Source of the DNA: Kitasatospora sp. NBC_01266
GTDB lineage: Bacteria; Actinomycetota; Actinomycetes; Streptomycetales; Streptomycetaceae
DNA: 64,000 nt
Reading direction: 5' to 3'
NCBI RefSeq assembly: GCF_036242395.1
Contig: NZ_CP108458.1
Span: 3,534,001-3,598,000 of the forward strand
Shown here: positions 63,914 to 64,000 of the stretch, one piece after another
Layout: each line of letters begins with the position of its first letter
Position numbering within the stretch: the first letter of the stretch is position 1
The notes under the pieces: generated by a model
Told to the model about the DNA's origin: nothing
Database searches by the model: none
The model's input: the letters and a program-made list of their open reading frames with translations, nothing else
Made by a program: the position numbers and the translations under genes

Positions 63914-64000
63914 TCAGTGCGAGTGGCCGTGGCCGCCGTGCGAGTGACCGGCGCCGGCCTCCTCCTCGGCGGGCTTCTCCACCACGAGGGTCTCGGTGGT
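63914..64000 (-). CDS. groEL: Chaperonin GroEL, C-terminal end (partial at right edge)
   Basis: The last 28 codons of a minus-strand gene, in frame from base 64000 to TGA 63916-63914. The residues TTETLVVEKPAEEEAGAGHS and the tail GGHGHSH match the His/Gly-rich end of actinobacterial GroEL1, which is encoded beside whiD/bldM in streptomycetes. GroEL1 typically replaces the GGM tail of other chaperonins with this His-rich tail. The folding domains lie outside the window. Confidence 0.9.
   Translation of the reverse strand, partial: TTETLVVEKPAEEEAGAGHSHGGHGHSH

Overview
The window is a chromosomal stretch from a high-GC actinobacterium, almost certainly a member of the Streptomycetaceae (Streptomyces, Kitasatospora or a close relative). 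The evidence is the very GC-rich third-codon bias, frequent GTG starts, many 4-nt ATGA overlaps, and above all the gene order. The developmental pair bldM/whiD lies beside an ECF sigma gene, guaB, guaB3, a Ser/Thr kinase cluster, guaA, pcrA, icmB, a MoxR/VWA cluster, sucCD, perM, purNH, mdh and trpS. As I remember it, this follows the S. coelicolor SCO4762-SCO4847 core region in inverted orientation. The sigma/WhiB/guaB/GMC oxidase and sucCD/perM/purNH blocks also recall Mycobacterium tuberculosis. I see no insertion sequences, prophage, CRISPR array, tRNA or rRNA genes.

Layout. 1-7.2 kb: the end of a D,D-carboxypeptidase, a YihY/BrkB membrane protein, a large two-domain glycosyl/glycerophosphotransferase and a Stealth phosphotransferase (cell-surface polymer functions). 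7.3-12.3 kb, all minus strand: a 2H phosphoesterase, trpS, a CNNM/CBS transporter, mdh, DUF3017 and an internally deleted folD remnant. 12.5-22.1 kb: DUF2752, two RDD proteins, purN-purH, perM, a sigma-factor-like membrane protein, and sucC-sucD. 22.4-30.1 kb: a MoxR ATPase, DUF5682 and VWA operon facing away from a SWIM-less YehQ-like gene and DUF5691. 30.1-33.2 kb: icmB and pcrA. 33.3-39.0 kb: three membrane-embedded (GT-C type) glycosyltransferases and a membrane acyltransferase. 39.1-44.2 kb: a PspC-domain histidine kinase with its response regulator, a secreted SGNH hydrolase, and a PspC/LiaF-like membrane protein with a small partner. 44.2-51.4 kb: a DoxX-Rieske fusion, guaA, an 879-bp gap, a GMC oxidoreductase and an aldehyde dehydrogenase. 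51.5-57.4 kb: two Ser/Thr kinases flanking a pseudokinase, then a membrane protein. 57.5-64.0 kb: guaB3, guaB, the sigma gene, bldM, whiD, a LysR regulator and the C-terminus of GroEL.

How the genes work together. Central metabolism and purine synthesis dominate: sucCD and mdh (TCA cycle), purN/purH (late IMP synthesis), and guaB/guaA (IMP to GMP). They are interleaved with envelope biogenesis and signalling and with the bldM/whiD sporulation regulators. Many convergent gene pairs are separated by strong, often perfectly paired hairpins that can terminate from both sides.

The most notable departures from the expected layout are these. folD is reduced to about 64 codons by an in-frame internal deletion. 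The YehQ-like gene has lost its SWIM zinc finger. The TagF-like domain has Val in place of a conserved catalytic His. GuaB3 has His where IMP dehydrogenase has its catalytic Cys. The sigma-like reading frame runs through a terminator into sucD. Two short tandem-repeat arrays flank the mdh-DUF3017-folD block. All function calls come from reading the sequence and from memory of protein families; no database search was run.
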